Source: an uncultured Lachnospiraceae bacterium (GTDB taxonomy: Bacteria; Bacillota; Clostridia; Lachnospirales; Lachnospiraceae). From it: DNA of 64,000 nucleotides. A program made the translations under genes and the position numbers. Positions 17,053 through 26,712 of this stretch are shown in pieces. Location of the stretch: NCBI GenBank assembly GCA_900317585.1, contig ONHG01000002.1, forward strand, positions 1-64,000. Reading direction: 5' to 3'. The notes beneath the pieces are model-generated. The model searched no databases, was not told where the DNA came from, and saw only the letters and a program-made list of their open reading frames with translations. Positions within the stretch are counted from its first letter, which is position 1; each line of letters begins with the position of its first letter.

Positions 17053-19467
17053 ATGTCAGAACCATACAATCACAAGGCCATAGAGAAAAAATGGCAGGAA
17101 TACTGGAAAGAACACGAGACATTCAAGACAGATGTTTGGGATTTTTCAAAGCCTAAATACTATGCACTTGATATGTTCCCTTACCCTTCAGGAGTAGGCC
17201 TTCACGCTGGACATCCGGAGGGCTATACAGCTACAGATATCATGTCGCGTATGAAGAGAATGCAGGGCTACAATGTACTTCATCCGATGGGATATGATTC
17301 ATTCGGTTTACCGGCAGAGCAGTATGCTGTAAACACAGGTCATCATCCAAACGGTTTCACTCAGAAGAATATAGAGACCTTCTCAAAGCAGTTAAGAGAG
17401 CTTGGTTTTGATTATGACTGGTCAAAGATGATTTCTACAAGTGACCCTGAGTTTTACAAGTGGACACAGTGGATTTTCAAGAAGCTTTATGAGGCCGGAT
17501 ATGCAAAGCATATTGATATGCCTGTAAACTGGTGCGAGGAGCTTGGAACAGTTCTCTCAAACGATGAGGTTATAGATGGCAAGTCAGAGCGTGGCGGCTA
17601 TCCTGTGGTCCGCAAGAACATGAAACAGTGGGTTATTGACCAGCCGGCATTTGCAGAAAAGCTCCTTGAGGGGCTTGATGAGATAGACTGGCCTGAGTCT
17701 ACCAAGGAAATGCAGAGAAACTGGATTGGCAAGAGCACAGGTGTCGAGGTCAAATTCCAGATTGTAGGCGGTGGAGAGTTCTCTATCTTTACTACATGTA
17801 TCGAGACAATATATGGTATCACATTTATGGTGCTTGCTCCGGACGGAGATATAGTAAAGGGCCTCATGGACAGAGTCGAGAACAAAGAAGAGGTTCAGGC
17901 TTACATAGATGAGACTGTAAAGAAGAGCGATATGGACAGAACTGAGCTTAACAAGACAAAGTCAGGCTGTGAGCTTAAGGGACTTCATTGTATCAACCCT
18001 GTAAACGGCAAGGAAGTGCGCATGTTCATCGGTGATTTCGTACTGGCAAGCTATGGTACAGGTGCTGTTATGGCAGTTCCTACCCATGATCAGCGAGATT
18101 TCGAGTATGCACAGGCTCATGATATTGAGATGATTCAGGTAATTGATGGTGCAGATGTATCAGAGCATGCATTTGAGAAGCATGATTACCTTGGAAAGGG
18201 CTGCAAGCTCATCAACTCAGAGGAGTTTACCGGAATGGTAGTTGAGGATGCTAAGGAAGCTATCACAGCCAAGCTTGAGAAGATGGGCGTGGCAAAGAGA
18301 ACTGTAAACTACAAGTTCCGTGAGTGGATTTTTGCACGTCAGAGATACTGGGGAGAGCCTGTTCCATGTGTATACAAGGAGGATGGTTCAATCTATTTCC
18401 TTCCTGATGATGAGCTTCCGCTTGTCCTTCCTGAGCTTGAGGATTACAAGGGCAAGAATGGCAAGGCACCTCTTGAGAACGCTACAGAGTGGAAGCAGTA
18501 TGACAGAAACGGAGTAAAGGGTACTCGTGAGACATCCACCATGCCAGGCTCGGCAGGATCCTCATGGTATTATATGAGATATATCGATCCACACAATGAT
18601 AAGGAATTTGCAAATCAGGAGCTCTTAAAGCACTGGATGCCTGTAGATCTCTATGTTGGTGGACCGGAGCATGCGGTAGGACACCTCATGTATTCAAGAA
18701 TCTGGAACAGATTCCTCTATGATCAGGGCTTATCTCCTGTAAAGGAGCCTTTTAAGAAGCTCGTACATCAGGGAATGATCCTTGGATCAAACGGTATCAA
18801 GATGGGTAAGAGATTCCCGGAGTTCGTAGTAAATCCTAGTGATGTAGTCGAGGAGTACGGCGCTGATACACTTCGTCTCTACGAGATGTTCATGGGACCA
18901 CTTGAGGTTTCAAAGCCTTGGAACGACAGCAACGTACAGGGAGCAAAGAGGTTCATTACACGTGTATGGAATTTCTTTACAGAGCCTGAGAATATTATCG
19001 AAGAGGATGATGGAAAGCTCACAAGAATCTATCATCAGACAGTAAAGAAGGTCACAAACGACTTTGAGGCACTTGGCTACAATACAGCTATCAGCCAGAT
19101 GATGATTTTTGTCAATGAAGTATACAAGGCAGGCAGATGTCCTAGAGAGTTTGCAGAGGGACTTATCAAGATGCTTTCTTGTGTATGTCCACATGTTGGT
19201 GAGGAAATCTGGCAGAGAATGGGACATGACGATACAATCGCATTTGAGCCATGGCCGGTATACGATGAGGCAAAGACTGTTGAGGATACAGTAGAGATTG
19301 CTGTACAGATCAACGGAAAGACTAAGGGCACTCTTGCAATCGGAAAACAGGATCCTAAGGATGAGGTTATCGCAAAAGCAAAGGATGTTATTGCAGATAA
19401 GCTTACAGGAAATATCGTAAAAGAGATTTATGTTCCGGGACGTATTGTAAACATCGTAATGAAATAA
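17053..19467 (+). CDS. leuS: Leucyl-tRNA synthetase
   Basis: An 804-residue class I synthetase charging tRNA-Leu. The HIGH box appears as H-A-G-H-P near 51 after Y-P-S-G-V-G-L. The CP1 editing domain spans about 225-420 with the conserved T-H-D-Q-R-D-F-E-Y segment. The KMSKS loop reads K-M-G-K-R near 582, a variant I recall in other Firmicutes LeuRS. The C-terminal anticodon-binding domain and I-V-K-E-I-Y-V-P-G tail are complete. Preceded by AAGGAGG. It has its own promoter and a possible leader attenuator. Confidence 0.97.
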   Translation: MSEPYNHKAIEKKWQEYWKEHETFKTDVWDFSKPKYYALDMFPYPSGVGLHAGHPEGYTATDIMSRMKRMQGYNVLHPMGYDSFGLPAEQYAVNTGHHPNGFTQKNIETFSKQLRELGFDYDWSKMISTSDPEFYKWTQWIFKKLYEAGYAKHIDMPVNWCEELGTVLSNDEVIDGKSERGGYPVVRKNMKQWVIDQPAFAEKLLEGLDEIDWPESTKEMQRNWIGKSTGVEVKFQIVGGGEFSIFTTCIETIYGITFMVLAPDGDIVKGLMDRVENKEEVQAYIDETVKKSDMDRTELNKTKSGCELKGLHCINPVNGKEVRMFIGDFVLASYGTGAVMAVPTHDQRDFEYAQAHDIEMIQVIDGADVSEHAFEKHDYLGKGCKLINSEEFTGMVVEDAKEAITAKLEKMGVAKRTVNYKFREWIFARQRYWGEPVPCVYKEDGSIYFLPDDELPLVLPELEDYKGKNGKAPLENATEWKQYDRNGVKGTRETSTMPGSAGSSWYYMRYIDPHNDKEFANQELLKHWMPVDLYVGGPEHAVGHLMYSRIWNRFLYDQGLSPVKEPFKKLVHQGMILGSNGIKMGKRFPEFVVNPSDVVEEYGADTLRLYEMFMGPLEVSKPWNDSNVQGAKRFITRVWNFFTEPENIIEEDDGKLTRIYHQTVKKVTNDFEALGYNTAISQMMIFVNEVYKAGRCPREFAEGLIKMLSCVCPHVGEEIWQRMGHDDTIAFEPWPVYDEAKTVEDTVEIAVQINGKTKGTLAIGKQDPKDEVIAKAKDVIADKLTGNIVKEIYVPGRIVNIVMK

Positions 19468-19530
19468 AAATCACCCGGTATTTTGCACAGCCATTAGATG
19501 GCCGGCAGAATACCGGGTGATTTTATTTTT
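19466..19530. terminator. Bidirectional terminator between leuS and the DUF6062 gene
   Basis: AAAATCACCCGGTATT (about 19467-19482) pairs perfectly with AATACCGGGTGATTTT (19509-19524), with T runs on both strands. The arm overlaps the last codons of both convergent genes. Confidence 0.9.
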
Positions 19531-20284
19531 TGAGAACATGTGGTGGAAGTGATGGATCACTTCCGCGAAGCTTCTGCATACCGCGCTGGATCGCATCCTT
19601 GGAATTTTTCCAGTCGGCATCTTTATTTTTATAATCATATTTTTCGATGAACCATGCAACATCTTCATATATGCGGTTCATGTTGTCGTGCATTAGAGGG
19701 AGCACGATATCGTAAAATTCTTTGCGCTTATCACCTTTTAAATAAGTGTCAGCTCCTTCCAGAACCACTTTCAGGTGATTGAGACAAAATCCTTTTGTGT
19801 TCTTTAATTGTTCTTTTAGTTCAGGATCCTTTTCATACATAGTGAAGAAGGTCTTCATGTATGCATTAAAGGTCTTGTTTACGCTGTCGCATATAAAGCA
19901 GGTTGATTCACGCTTGTTAATCCAGTCCACGATGGAATTGGAGGAGGCGTTTGCTTTTTTGAAAAGACCGCTCCTTTGCACTGAATCAGGCTTAAAGTTC
20001 TTAAATTCTTTATCCATCTCTTCAATATGGCGCATGTACATGGTTTTTAGTATCCAGGCGTTTCCGAGTGAATTGCCATAGTCAAACATTTTTTTGAAAT
20101 GTGCACGGCAGAAGCCCTCCTTATCGGTCATATCGCGTATGTCAGCCTCCATGTAAGAGGCGCCATGACCAAGTACAAAATCCATGACGTGATCCTCAGT
20201 GCGTTTTTCTATATAGCAGAAGGGGCATTCGCCGGCATTGTCAAAGGCGTCTGATATGGGGATAGTGTGTATTTGTTCTTTCAA
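19523..20284 (-). CDS. DUF6062 family protein with paired Cys motifs
   Basis: A 253-residue soluble protein. Two modules each contain a C-x-x-C pair and a later C-x-x-H: E-C-P-F-C at ~19-23 with G-F-C-R-A-H near 60, and T-C-F-I-C near 125 with G-F-C-L-N-H near 168. This suggests two metal (zinc) or redox sites. I recognise the layout as DUF6062, common in Lachnospiraceae, function unknown. It starts with TTG at 20282-20284 after GGAGGT. It ends at the shared terminator with leuS and lies downstream of the LysR gene on the same strand. Confidence 0.72.
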   Translation of the reverse strand: MKEQIHTIPISDAFDNAGECPFCYIEKRTEDHVMDFVLGHGASYMEADIRDMTDKEGFCRAHFKKMFDYGNSLGNAWILKTMYMRHIEEMDKEFKNFKPDSVQRSGLFKKANASSNSIVDWINKRESTCFICDSVNKTFNAYMKTFFTMYEKDPELKEQLKNTKGFCLNHLKVVLEGADTYLKGDKRKEFYDIVLPLMHDNMNRIYEDVAWFIEKYDYKNKDADWKNSKDAIQRGMQKLRGSDPSLPPHVLKK

Positions 20285-20314
20285 AGTAATACCTCCGGGG
20301 TCATATTTTGTTAT

Positions 20315-21220
20315 TTAAAAATCCTCTGGTGTGTAGCTCTCATAAAACTTGATAAAGGTCTGCAGAGAGGTGGAAAGCTTTGAGGACTCCTTGTAAGCAA
20401 AGCCAACCTCACGCTTGTGGATTGGTATGCCGAGAGGAATTTCAATCAGGGTACCGTCAGCAAGCTCCTTTGAAACTATGCTTTTTATGACGCAGGCCAC
20501 ACCTACGCCTATTTTGGCAAAGTCGATGAGCAGGTCCATATTTGATATATCTATAGAGTCCTTTACGTGTATCTGGTTCTCCTGCAGATAATCATCAATA
20601 TATTTACGTGTCATATTGCCTTTATCGAGAAGCATGAGAGTAGAGTTTTGCAAAATCTCGCTCTTTTTGACACCACGGGCGCTTAAGTTGCGCAGATAGT
20701 CCTTTGTAGTGACAAATATATCCTCGATGTTGTCCAGATAATAGAAATTGAAAGTCTTAAGGGATGTTGGTTTTCCAATCAGACCTATATCTATTTTGTC
20801 ATCATCGAGGAGCTTTAAGGTCTCATTGGTGGACTGACATTCGATTGAGATGCTTATATGAGGATTTCTGTGTATGAATTCCTTGAGATATGGCAAAAGC
20901 ATATATTTGCAGAGTGTTGAGCTGACACCAATCTTCAGCTGGCCGACACCGAGCTCTATTGAGCGCTTCAGCTTTTCCTCACCCTCATTTAATGCCTCAA
21001 AGGCCTCGCTTACATGATCATAAAGAAGCCTGCCCTCATCGGTCAAGACGACACCTCTGGAGCTTCTGGAAAAAAGCTTGCATTCCAGTCCGTCCTCGAG
21101 CTTTTGAATTGACTTGCTGATGGCAGGCTGGCTGATATAGAGCTCCTTGGCTGCCTTTGATATATTGCCGGCATTGGCGACAGTATAGAAAATCCAGTAA
21201 GATGAGAGATTTTGGTTCAT
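20315..21220 (-). CDS. LysR-type transcriptional regulator
   Basis: A 301-residue LTTR. The winged helix-turn-helix occupies 1-60 (A-G-N-I-S-K-A-A-K-E-L-Y-I-S-Q-P-A-I-S-K-S-I-Q), followed by the linker helix and a two-lobe effector domain from about 90. AGGAGG precedes the start. It is transcribed divergently from leuC-leuD, the classic LTTR arrangement, so it probably controls those genes in response to a leucine-pathway metabolite. That is an inference from position; a dyad is visible between them. Confidence 0.9.
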   Translation of the reverse strand: MNQNLSSYWIFYTVANAGNISKAAKELYISQPAISKSIQKLEDGLECKLFSRSSRGVVLTDEGRLLYDHVSEAFEALNEGEEKLKRSIELGVGQLKIGVSSTLCKYMLLPYLKEFIHRNPHISISIECQSTNETLKLLDDDKIDIGLIGKPTSLKTFNFYYLDNIEDIFVTTKDYLRNLSARGVKKSEILQNSTLMLLDKGNMTRKYIDDYLQENQIHVKDSIDISNMDLLIDFAKIGVGVACVIKSIVSKELADGTLIEIPLGIPIHKREVGFAYKESSKLSTSLQTFIKFYESYTPEDF

Positions 21221-21308
21221 TTGTACCTCCTGTGGTTTGTACTTTTAATGGGCTGTAATCGTTGCTTGTCACAAAAAGGTGTGAACATCAACAAATCTGT
21301 GTTTATTA

Positions 21309-21331
21309 TACCATGAGATTTAGTTATGGTA
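21309..21331. promoter_or_regulatory. Candidate LysR operator in the leuC intergenic region
   Basis: TACCAT (21309-21314) and ATGGTA (21326-21331) form a dyad with an 11-base centre, the T-N11-A geometry of LTTR sites. ATGGTAAAT recurs at about 21357-21365. A possible leuC -10 TATGAT is at 21373-21378 with only a weak -35 (TTTTAT), as expected for an activated promoter. Confidence 0.5.
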
Positions 21332-21446
21332 AATATGTTTATTATGTATTTTTATTATGGTAAATCATATGTTATGATGTCTTAAGTAAACTTGATTCAG
21401 ATACAATCATAATACAATATTTTTATATGCTAGGAGGAATATAAGC

Positions 21447-22709
21447 ATGGGAATGACAATGACACAGAAGATTCTTGCTGCACACGCAGGCCTTGACTCT
21501 GTTAGTGCAGGACAGCTCATTGAGGCTGATTTAGATCTTGTGCTTGGAAACGACATTACCTCACCTGTAGCGATTCATGAGATCAACAAGATGAAGGTAG
21601 AGGGAGTGTTTAATAAAGATAAAATCGCACTCGTTATGGATCACTTTGCACCAAACAAGGACATCAAGTCAGCAGAACACTGTAAATGTGTTCGCGAGTT
21701 TGCCTGCAAAAACGAGATTACAAATTACTTTGATGTAGGAAAAATGGGCATCGAGCATGCACTTTTACCTGAGCAGGGACTTACCGTGGCAGGTGATGTG
21801 ATTATAGGAGCTGATTCTCATACATGTACATACGGAGCTTTAGGGGCCTTCTCTACAGGTGTGGGAAGCACTGATATGGCAGCAGGAATGGCTACAGGCA
21901 AGGCATGGTTTAAGGTGCCTTCTGCCATCAAGTTCAATATCGTCGGAAAACCGGCTGAATGGATCAGCGGCAAGGACGTCATACTTCATATCATCGGTAT
22001 GATTGGTGTGGACGGCGCACTTTATAAGTCAATGGAGTTTGTCGGAGAGGGACTTAAATATCTTTCTATGGACGACAGATTTACTATCGCCAATATGGCA
22101 ATTGAGGCCGGCGGCAAGAATGGTATCTTCCCTGTAGATGATCTCACAAGAGAGTACATGAAGGAGCATTCAAAGCGTCCGTTCACAGAGTATGAGGCTG
22201 ATAGTGATGCAGAGTATGATGAGGAGTATACAATCGACCTTAGCACACTTAAGTCTACAGTTTCATTCCCACATCTGCCTGACAATACACGTACCATCGA
22301 TGAGGTGGGCGATGTAAAGATTGACCAGGTAGTAATCGGTTCATGTACCAACGGCCGTATGGATGATCTGCGTATTGCAGCAAAGATTCTTGAGGGTAAA
22401 AAGGTTGCGGATGGTATCAGGGTTATCGTGATTCCTGCCACACAAAAGATTTATCTTCAGGCTATGGAAGAGGGCCTTCTTAAGACATTTATCGAGGCAG
22501 GTGCCATTGTGAGCACACCTACCTGCGGACCATGTCTTGGCGGATACATGGGAGTGCTCGCTGAGGGCGAGAGATGCGTATCTACCACAAACCGTAACTT
22601 TGTCGGACGTATGGGTCATGTTGATTCTGAGGTTTATCTGGCAAGCCCTGCTGTTGCAGCGGCAAGTGCCATCACAGGTAAGATTTCAGGACCAAAGGAT
22701 GTTATGTAA
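21447..22709 (+). CDS. leuC: 3-isopropylmalate dehydratase large subunit
   Basis: A 420-residue aconitase-superfamily subunit of the short (archaeal/clostridial HacA-type) class. The [4Fe-4S] ligands are visible: C300 in G-S-C-T-N-G and C360/C363 in T-C-G-P-C. With LeuD it isomerises 2-isopropylmalate to 3-isopropylmalate. Related dehydratases (citraconate, dimethylmalate) share this form, so leucine biosynthesis is most likely but not proven; leuA and leuB are not in the window. AGGAGG precedes the start, and leuD follows 17 bases downstream. Confidence 0.92.
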   Translation: MGMTMTQKILAAHAGLDSVSAGQLIEADLDLVLGNDITSPVAIHEINKMKVEGVFNKDKIALVMDHFAPNKDIKSAEHCKCVREFACKNEITNYFDVGKMGIEHALLPEQGLTVAGDVIIGADSHTCTYGALGAFSTGVGSTDMAAGMATGKAWFKVPSAIKFNIVGKPAEWISGKDVILHIIGMIGVDGALYKSMEFVGEGLKYLSMDDRFTIANMAIEAGGKNGIFPVDDLTREYMKEHSKRPFTEYEADSDAEYDEEYTIDLSTLKSTVSFPHLPDNTRTIDEVGDVKIDQVVIGSCTNGRMDDLRIAAKILEGKKVADGIRVIVIPATQKIYLQAMEEGLLKTFIEAGAIVSTPTCGPCLGGYMGVLAEGERCVSTTNRNFVGRMGHVDSEVYLASPAVAAASAITGKISGPKDVM

Positions 22710-22726
22710 AGATTGGAGGAATCACA

Positions 22727-23215
22727 ATGAAAGCAGCACACGGTTGTGTATTTAAATATGGAGACAATGTCGATACAGATGTAATTATTCCTGCAAGATA
22801 TCTGAATTCTTCTGATCCTAAGGAGCTTGCAACACACTGCATGGAGGATATCGACAAGGATTTTGTAAATAATGTAAAGGCCGGAGATATCATGGTAGCC
22901 AACAAGAACTTCGGCTGTGGTTCATCAAGAGAGCATGCACCGATTGCCATCAAGGCTGCCGGCGTAAGCTGTGTTATCGCAGAGACATTTGCAAGAATTT
23001 TCTACAGAAATGCAATCAATATAGGTCTTCCTATTATTGAGTGCCCTGAGGCAGCAAAGGCAATAAATGCCGGTGATGAGGTGACAGTGGACTTTGATTC
23101 CGGTATCATCACAGATGAGACGACAGGAGAGAAGTTTAAGGGACAGGCATTCCCACCATTCATGCAGAAGATTATCGACTGTGAGGGACTTGTCAACTAT
23201 ATAAATCAGAAGTAA
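22727..23215 (+). CDS. leuD: 3-isopropylmalate dehydratase small subunit
   Basis: A 162-residue swivelling subunit of the short LeuD class. N-D-T-D-type segment [14 protein letters not shown] is near the N-terminus, and the substrate loop [11 protein letters not shown] is at about 62-72. It forms the heteromer with LeuC. A ribosome site TTGGAGG lies in the 17-base gap, and a terminator follows. Confidence 0.94.
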   Translation: MKAAHGCVFKYGDNVDTDVIIPARYLNSSDPKELATHCMEDIDKDFVNNVKAGDIMVANKNFGCGSSREHAPIAIKAAGVSCVIAETFARIFYRNAINIGLPIIECPEAAKAINAGDEVTVDFDSGIITDETTGEKFKGQAFPPFMQKIIDCEGLVNYINQK

Positions 23216-23223
23216 TTATAAAA

Positions 23224-23256
23224 ATTCCCGAGGTTATATAACCGCGGGAGTTTTTA
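23224..23256 (+). terminator. Terminator of leuC-leuD
   Basis: TCCCGAGGTTATATAACCGCGGGA forms a hairpin (about 23226-23249) followed by TTTTT at 23251-23255. Confidence 0.85.
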
Positions 23257-23304
23257 GTACAATATTAAAAGTAATGGTAATATGCAAACTGTGGGATATG
23301 CGTT

Positions 23305-24105
23305 CTATAAATCAAATTGCTGCAGATACTGCACATATTTATCGGAAACTGTCACAGAAGTGTAAATATCTGCATATTCCTTGCCTGATATACTTTCGAT
23401 ATAGTTTTCGGGATAGTTTTTTTCTATGCCATGTGCATGTGCCATATCGACAGCTTTATTGTAGGCGATGGCGGCCTTTTCGAGTGTATTGTAGGTTCCT
23501 ATGACAAAATTGCCGTTTATATGTATGCGTGCTTTATATTTGTCGAGCCCTGCAGTTTTGACAATCTCTACACCATGGTATGGATTTAAGATTTCGATAT
23601 TTTCATATCGCATGTCGGTCTCATCAGAGTTTTTGAAGATGTAGTCACGGCCGCATACCGCATGAGGCTGTATGCCGTAACGGCTTAAAACAGTAACCTG
23701 CATACCATAGTCGTTGACATACAGATGTCCCTGGCGTTTTAATATGCGATGCTCAGAGTAGTAAAACAAATCGTCTATATCGAATTTCAGCTCATGTGAT
23801 ATATCCAGATAGTAGCTGAAATAGTTTTTGCGCAGGTATATTGGGTTTTTGATGTACATTCCGTTATCACGGAAATTAATAAGAGTTACAATTTTATCAA
23901 ATGCAAGGGCATGGGTGTGAAAGTAAGAGTCCTCTATGCTGTTTGTTTCTTTTAATAAAATTGTCGATGCAGTAGCATAGGCGCGGCTTGCAGAAAGCTC
24001 ACTGTCAAAGCTTCCGAGACTGATGTGTTTGCTTTTGTAGGTGATGTTGGACCTGTAGTAAATGGTGCCGTCTTTTCTGACAGCGGTGTAAACTCCCTGG
24101 AGCAT
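23305..24105 (-). CDS. AP2/ERF-like domain protein with HNH-like centre
   Basis: About 266 residues. The N-terminal module (G-V-Y-T-A-V-R-K-D-G-T-I-Y-Y-R-S-N-I, I-S-L-G-S-F-D-S-E-L-S-A-S-R-A-Y) and a C-terminal one (Y-K-A-R-I-H-I-N-G-N-F-V-I-G-T-Y-N-T-L-E-K-A-A-I-A-Y) both follow the bacterial AP2-like three-strand/helix pattern. Between them, H-A-V-C-G-R-D-Y-I-F-K-N-S-D-E-T-D-M-R-Y-E-N-I resembles the back half of an HNH site, but the full H-N-H set is not evident. The annotated start is ATG 24105; a GTG at 24129 overlaps the AAAGGA site. Probably a domesticated homing-endonuclease-like DNA-binding protein; function unknown. Confidence 0.6.
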   Translation of the reverse strand: MLQGVYTAVRKDGTIYYRSNITYKSKHISLGSFDSELSASRAYATASTILLKETNSIEDSYFHTHALAFDKIVTLINFRDNGMYIKNPIYLRKNYFSYYLDISHELKFDIDDLFYYSEHRILKRQGHLYVNDYGMQVTVLSRYGIQPHAVCGRDYIFKNSDETDMRYENIEILNPYHGVEIVKTAGLDKYKARIHINGNFVIGTYNTLEKAAIAYNKAVDMAHAHGIEKNYPENYIESISGKEYADIYTSVTVSDKYVQYLQQFDL

Positions 24106-24172
24106 AGATATAATTTGTGTTCCTTTCACATATATTTTTAATCATATATATATTATTGTAGCATTTTTGTTA

Positions 24173-24201
24173 TTGATTTGATATATGAAATTTATTATAC
24201 T
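24173..24201 (+). promoter_or_regulatory. Predicted sigma-A promoter of thrC
   Basis: TTGATT (24173-24178), 17-base spacer, TATACT (24196-24201), 78 bases before thrC. Same hexamers and spacing as the pckA promoter. Confidence 0.75.
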
Positions 24202-24278
24202 ATATAGGAAATTATTTGTCTGTATTTTTATGCGGCAGGCAGGCTTTTGATAAAATAAAAAGAGAAATGAGGTAAAAA

Positions 24279-25772
24279 ATGGATTTATTATATTCAAGCA
24301 CAAGAAACAGTGAGAAAAAATTAACAGCATCACAGGCTATTCTTAAGGGTCTTGCTGATGATGGAGGTTTATTTGTACCTGAGACAATTCCGGCTCTTGA
24401 CGTTTCGATAGAGGAGCTTTCAAAGATGTCATATCAGCAGGTGGCATATGAGGTCATGAAGCTTTTTATCACTGATTTTACAGAAGAAGAGCTTAAGAAT
24501 TGTATCAACAGGGCATATGACAGTAAGTTTGATACAACAGAGATTGCACCACTTAAGCAGGCTGATGGGGCATATTATCTGGAGCTGTTTCATGGTTCTA
24601 CAATAGCATTTAAGGATATGGCTTTATCTATTCTGCCTCATTTACTTACAACCTCAGCAAAGAAAAATAATGTTAAGAATGAAATTGTCATTCTCACAGC
24701 TACATCGGGAGATACAGGAAAGGCAGCCATGGCAGGCTTTGCGGATGTAGAGGGAACACAGATTATCGTATTTTATCCAAAGAACGGTGTCAGCCCAATC
24801 CAGGAGAAGCAGATGCTTACACAAAAGGGTGCCAATACACATGTAGTCGGCATTCATGGCAACTTTGACCAGGCACAGTCAGCAGTCAAGGCTATGTTCA
24901 ACGATAAGGAGCTTGCTGCGACAATGGATGCTGCAGGTTATCAGTTCTCATCTGCCAACTCTATCAATATCGGACGTCTTGTGCCACAGATTGTATATTA
25001 TGTATATGCATATTCAAGACTTTATGCTAACGGAACTGTTGCAAAGGATGAGAAGATAAATATCGTAGTTCCTACAGGAAACTTTGGAAATATACTTGCA
25101 GCATTTTATGCAAAAAATATGGGACTTCCTGTTGCAAAGCTTATCTGTGCTTCAAACGAGAACAAGGTGCTTTATGATTTCTTCACAACAGGAGAGTATG
25201 ATAAGAACAGAGATTTTATCCTCACAAATTCACCATCAATGGATATCCTCATTTCTTCAAACCTTGAGAGACTTATTTACCGTATCGCCGGTAATGATGC
25301 CCAAAAGAATGCGCAGCTTATGGCTTCACTTGCAAAGGAGGGCAAATACACTGTAACACCTGATATGAAGGCCCAGCTTTCTGACTTCTATGGCAATTAC
25401 ACAAGCGAAAAGGAAACAGCAGAGGTCATCAAAAAGCTTTACGAGGATACAGGATACATAATTGATACTCATACAGCAGTTGCAGCCGGTGTATATGGTA
25501 AGTACAAAGAGGCTACAGGCGATACAGCTACAAAGACAGTTATCGCATCTACAGCAAGTCCGTTCAAGTTCACAAGAAGCGTAATGGATGCAATTGATCC
25601 TAAGTATGATTCAATGACAGACTTTGAGCTTGTTGATGAGCTTTCAAAGCTCGGAAAGGTTAAGGTACCAAATGCCATTGAGGAAATCAGGGATGCAAAG
25701 ATTCTTCACAACACAGTATGTGATGTTGATCAGATGGAAAATACAGTAAAGAAAATGCTTAATGTACAGTAA
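24279..25772 (+). CDS. thrC: Threonine synthase
   Basis: A 497-residue PLP enzyme of the longer (yeast/E. coli-like) threonine synthase class, converting O-phosphohomoserine to threonine. The N-terminus Y-S-S-T-R is typical, the PLP lysine is K112 in A-F-K-D-M-A-L, and the phosphate-binding T-S-G-D-T-G-K-A-A motif follows near 148. It is a single-gene unit with its own promoter and terminator; homoserine dehydrogenase and kinase genes are not nearby. Confidence 0.95.
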   Translation: MDLLYSSTRNSEKKLTASQAILKGLADDGGLFVPETIPALDVSIEELSKMSYQQVAYEVMKLFITDFTEEELKNCINRAYDSKFDTTEIAPLKQADGAYYLELFHGSTIAFKDMALSILPHLLTTSAKKNNVKNEIVILTATSGDTGKAAMAGFADVEGTQIIVFYPKNGVSPIQEKQMLTQKGANTHVVGIHGNFDQAQSAVKAMFNDKELAATMDAAGYQFSSANSINIGRLVPQIVYYVYAYSRLYANGTVAKDEKINIVVPTGNFGNILAAFYAKNMGLPVAKLICASNENKVLYDFFTTGEYDKNRDFILTNSPSMDILISSNLERLIYRIAGNDAQKNAQLMASLAKEGKYTVTPDMKAQLSDFYGNYTSEKETAEVIKKLYEDTGYIIDTHTAVAAGVYGKYKEATGDTATKTVIASTASPFKFTRSVMDAIDPKYDSMTDFELVDELSKLGKVKVPNAIEEIRDAKILHNTVCDVDQMENTVKKMLNVQ

Positions 25773-25775
25773 AAT

Positions 25776-25816
25776 AAAAGGACATCCGCTTTTGCCGGCG
25801 GATGTCCTTTTTTAGG
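25776..25816. terminator. Bidirectional terminator of thrC and the CheX-like gene
   Basis: AAAAGGACATCCGC (25776-25789) pairs perfectly with GCGGATGTCCTTTT (25798-25811), followed by further T; A-rich bases on the left serve the minus strand. Confidence 0.88.
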
Positions 25817-25830
25817 CGAATGAATAAAAA

Positions 25831-26709
25831 CTAAAACTCTATAATAAAATGTACTGTTCCAAATGGATAGAGTACTTTGAGTTTATAGGCTTTTTTGAAT
25901 GTGAGCGGTTCACCGTCGAGATGCTCCGGAGCAGAAAGTGTCAGCTCAAGAGCTTCTTCGTTAGAACAATTTACTGTGAAAAGTCCGTTGTTTAAGTTTA
26001 AAAAGTCATCGAGAGATGCCTGCACATATTCATCATATACAGAAAAATTCTCTTTTACATAACGAGATGCAAAGTTAATTGCGGTAGCCTGATTCATTCC
26101 AATATATGTGGAAACAGCATATTCGCCACATATATTCTGACGAACTACACAGTCTGCGCTAAAACATTCACATTGCTCGGCGGACAGAGGAGTGTAATCA
26201 TCACCAACAAATCTGATAAAGCTGTTAAATAACAGTTCGATATACATTTTATCTAAAGCAGAAGGATTTAAAGACGTTTCGCTGAAAAAATGCTCTATGA
26301 GATTCTCAACACTTTCCTTGTCTTCAAGCACCATATCCAGGTCGGATATTTCATTTTCTTGACGATAATCCTTTATTATCTTTTCGAGTGTTGTGTTATC
26401 AATAATCTCTTTATCCAAAAGAATCTGTCCAAGGAGTAAAAAGTCAGGACTTTGTATGTTTAAAAGAGTTTTGACCTGTTCATCAGTCAGGTATCCCATT
26501 TCTATTGTCAGCTCGCCAAATTTTTTGTCCTGATGTGTCTGTTCAACAATTACAGAGTCAACCTCTGCAGCGGTCATAAGCCCGGAGTGTATTGCGAGAG
26601 TGCCAAGCTTTGTGTGCTTTTGTGTTTTTTCTTTCAATGCATCGAAAAGCTGTTCATTTGTGATATATTCCTTTGAGAGCAGATAGTTGCCAAAAAACTG
26701 AGTATACAT
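25831..26709 (-). CDS. CheX-like chemotaxis phosphatase domain protein with N-terminal helical repeats
   Basis: A 292-residue protein. The first ~115 residues contain three MshEN-like modules of the pattern L-G-x-L-x-x-x-G-x-(I/L/M)-(T/D)-x-x-(Q/E)-(L/V) (around 8-24, 34-52 and 66-83). The rest (~150-292) resembles a CheX/CheC-type domain, with Y-I-E-L-L-F-N-S-F and S-T-Y-I-G-M-N-Q-A-T. The catalytic E-x-x-N pair is not clear. It lies 3 bases downstream of a CheY-like gene, so it probably acts on or with that receiver. GGGAGGG precedes the start. Family call is moderate. Confidence 0.6.
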   Translation of the reverse strand: MYTQFFGNYLLSKEYITNEQLFDALKEKTQKHTKLGTLAIHSGLMTAAEVDSVIVEQTHQDKKFGELTIEMGYLTDEQVKTLLNIQSPDFLLLGQILLDKEIIDNTTLEKIIKDYRQENEISDLDMVLEDKESVENLIEHFFSETSLNPSALDKMYIELLFNSFIRFVGDDYTPLSAEQCECFSADCVVRQNICGEYAVSTYIGMNQATAINFASRYVKENFSVYDEYVQASLDDFLNLNNGLFTVNCSNEEALELTLSAPEHLDGEPLTFKKAYKLKVLYPFGTVHFIIEF

Positions 26710-26712
26710 ATA

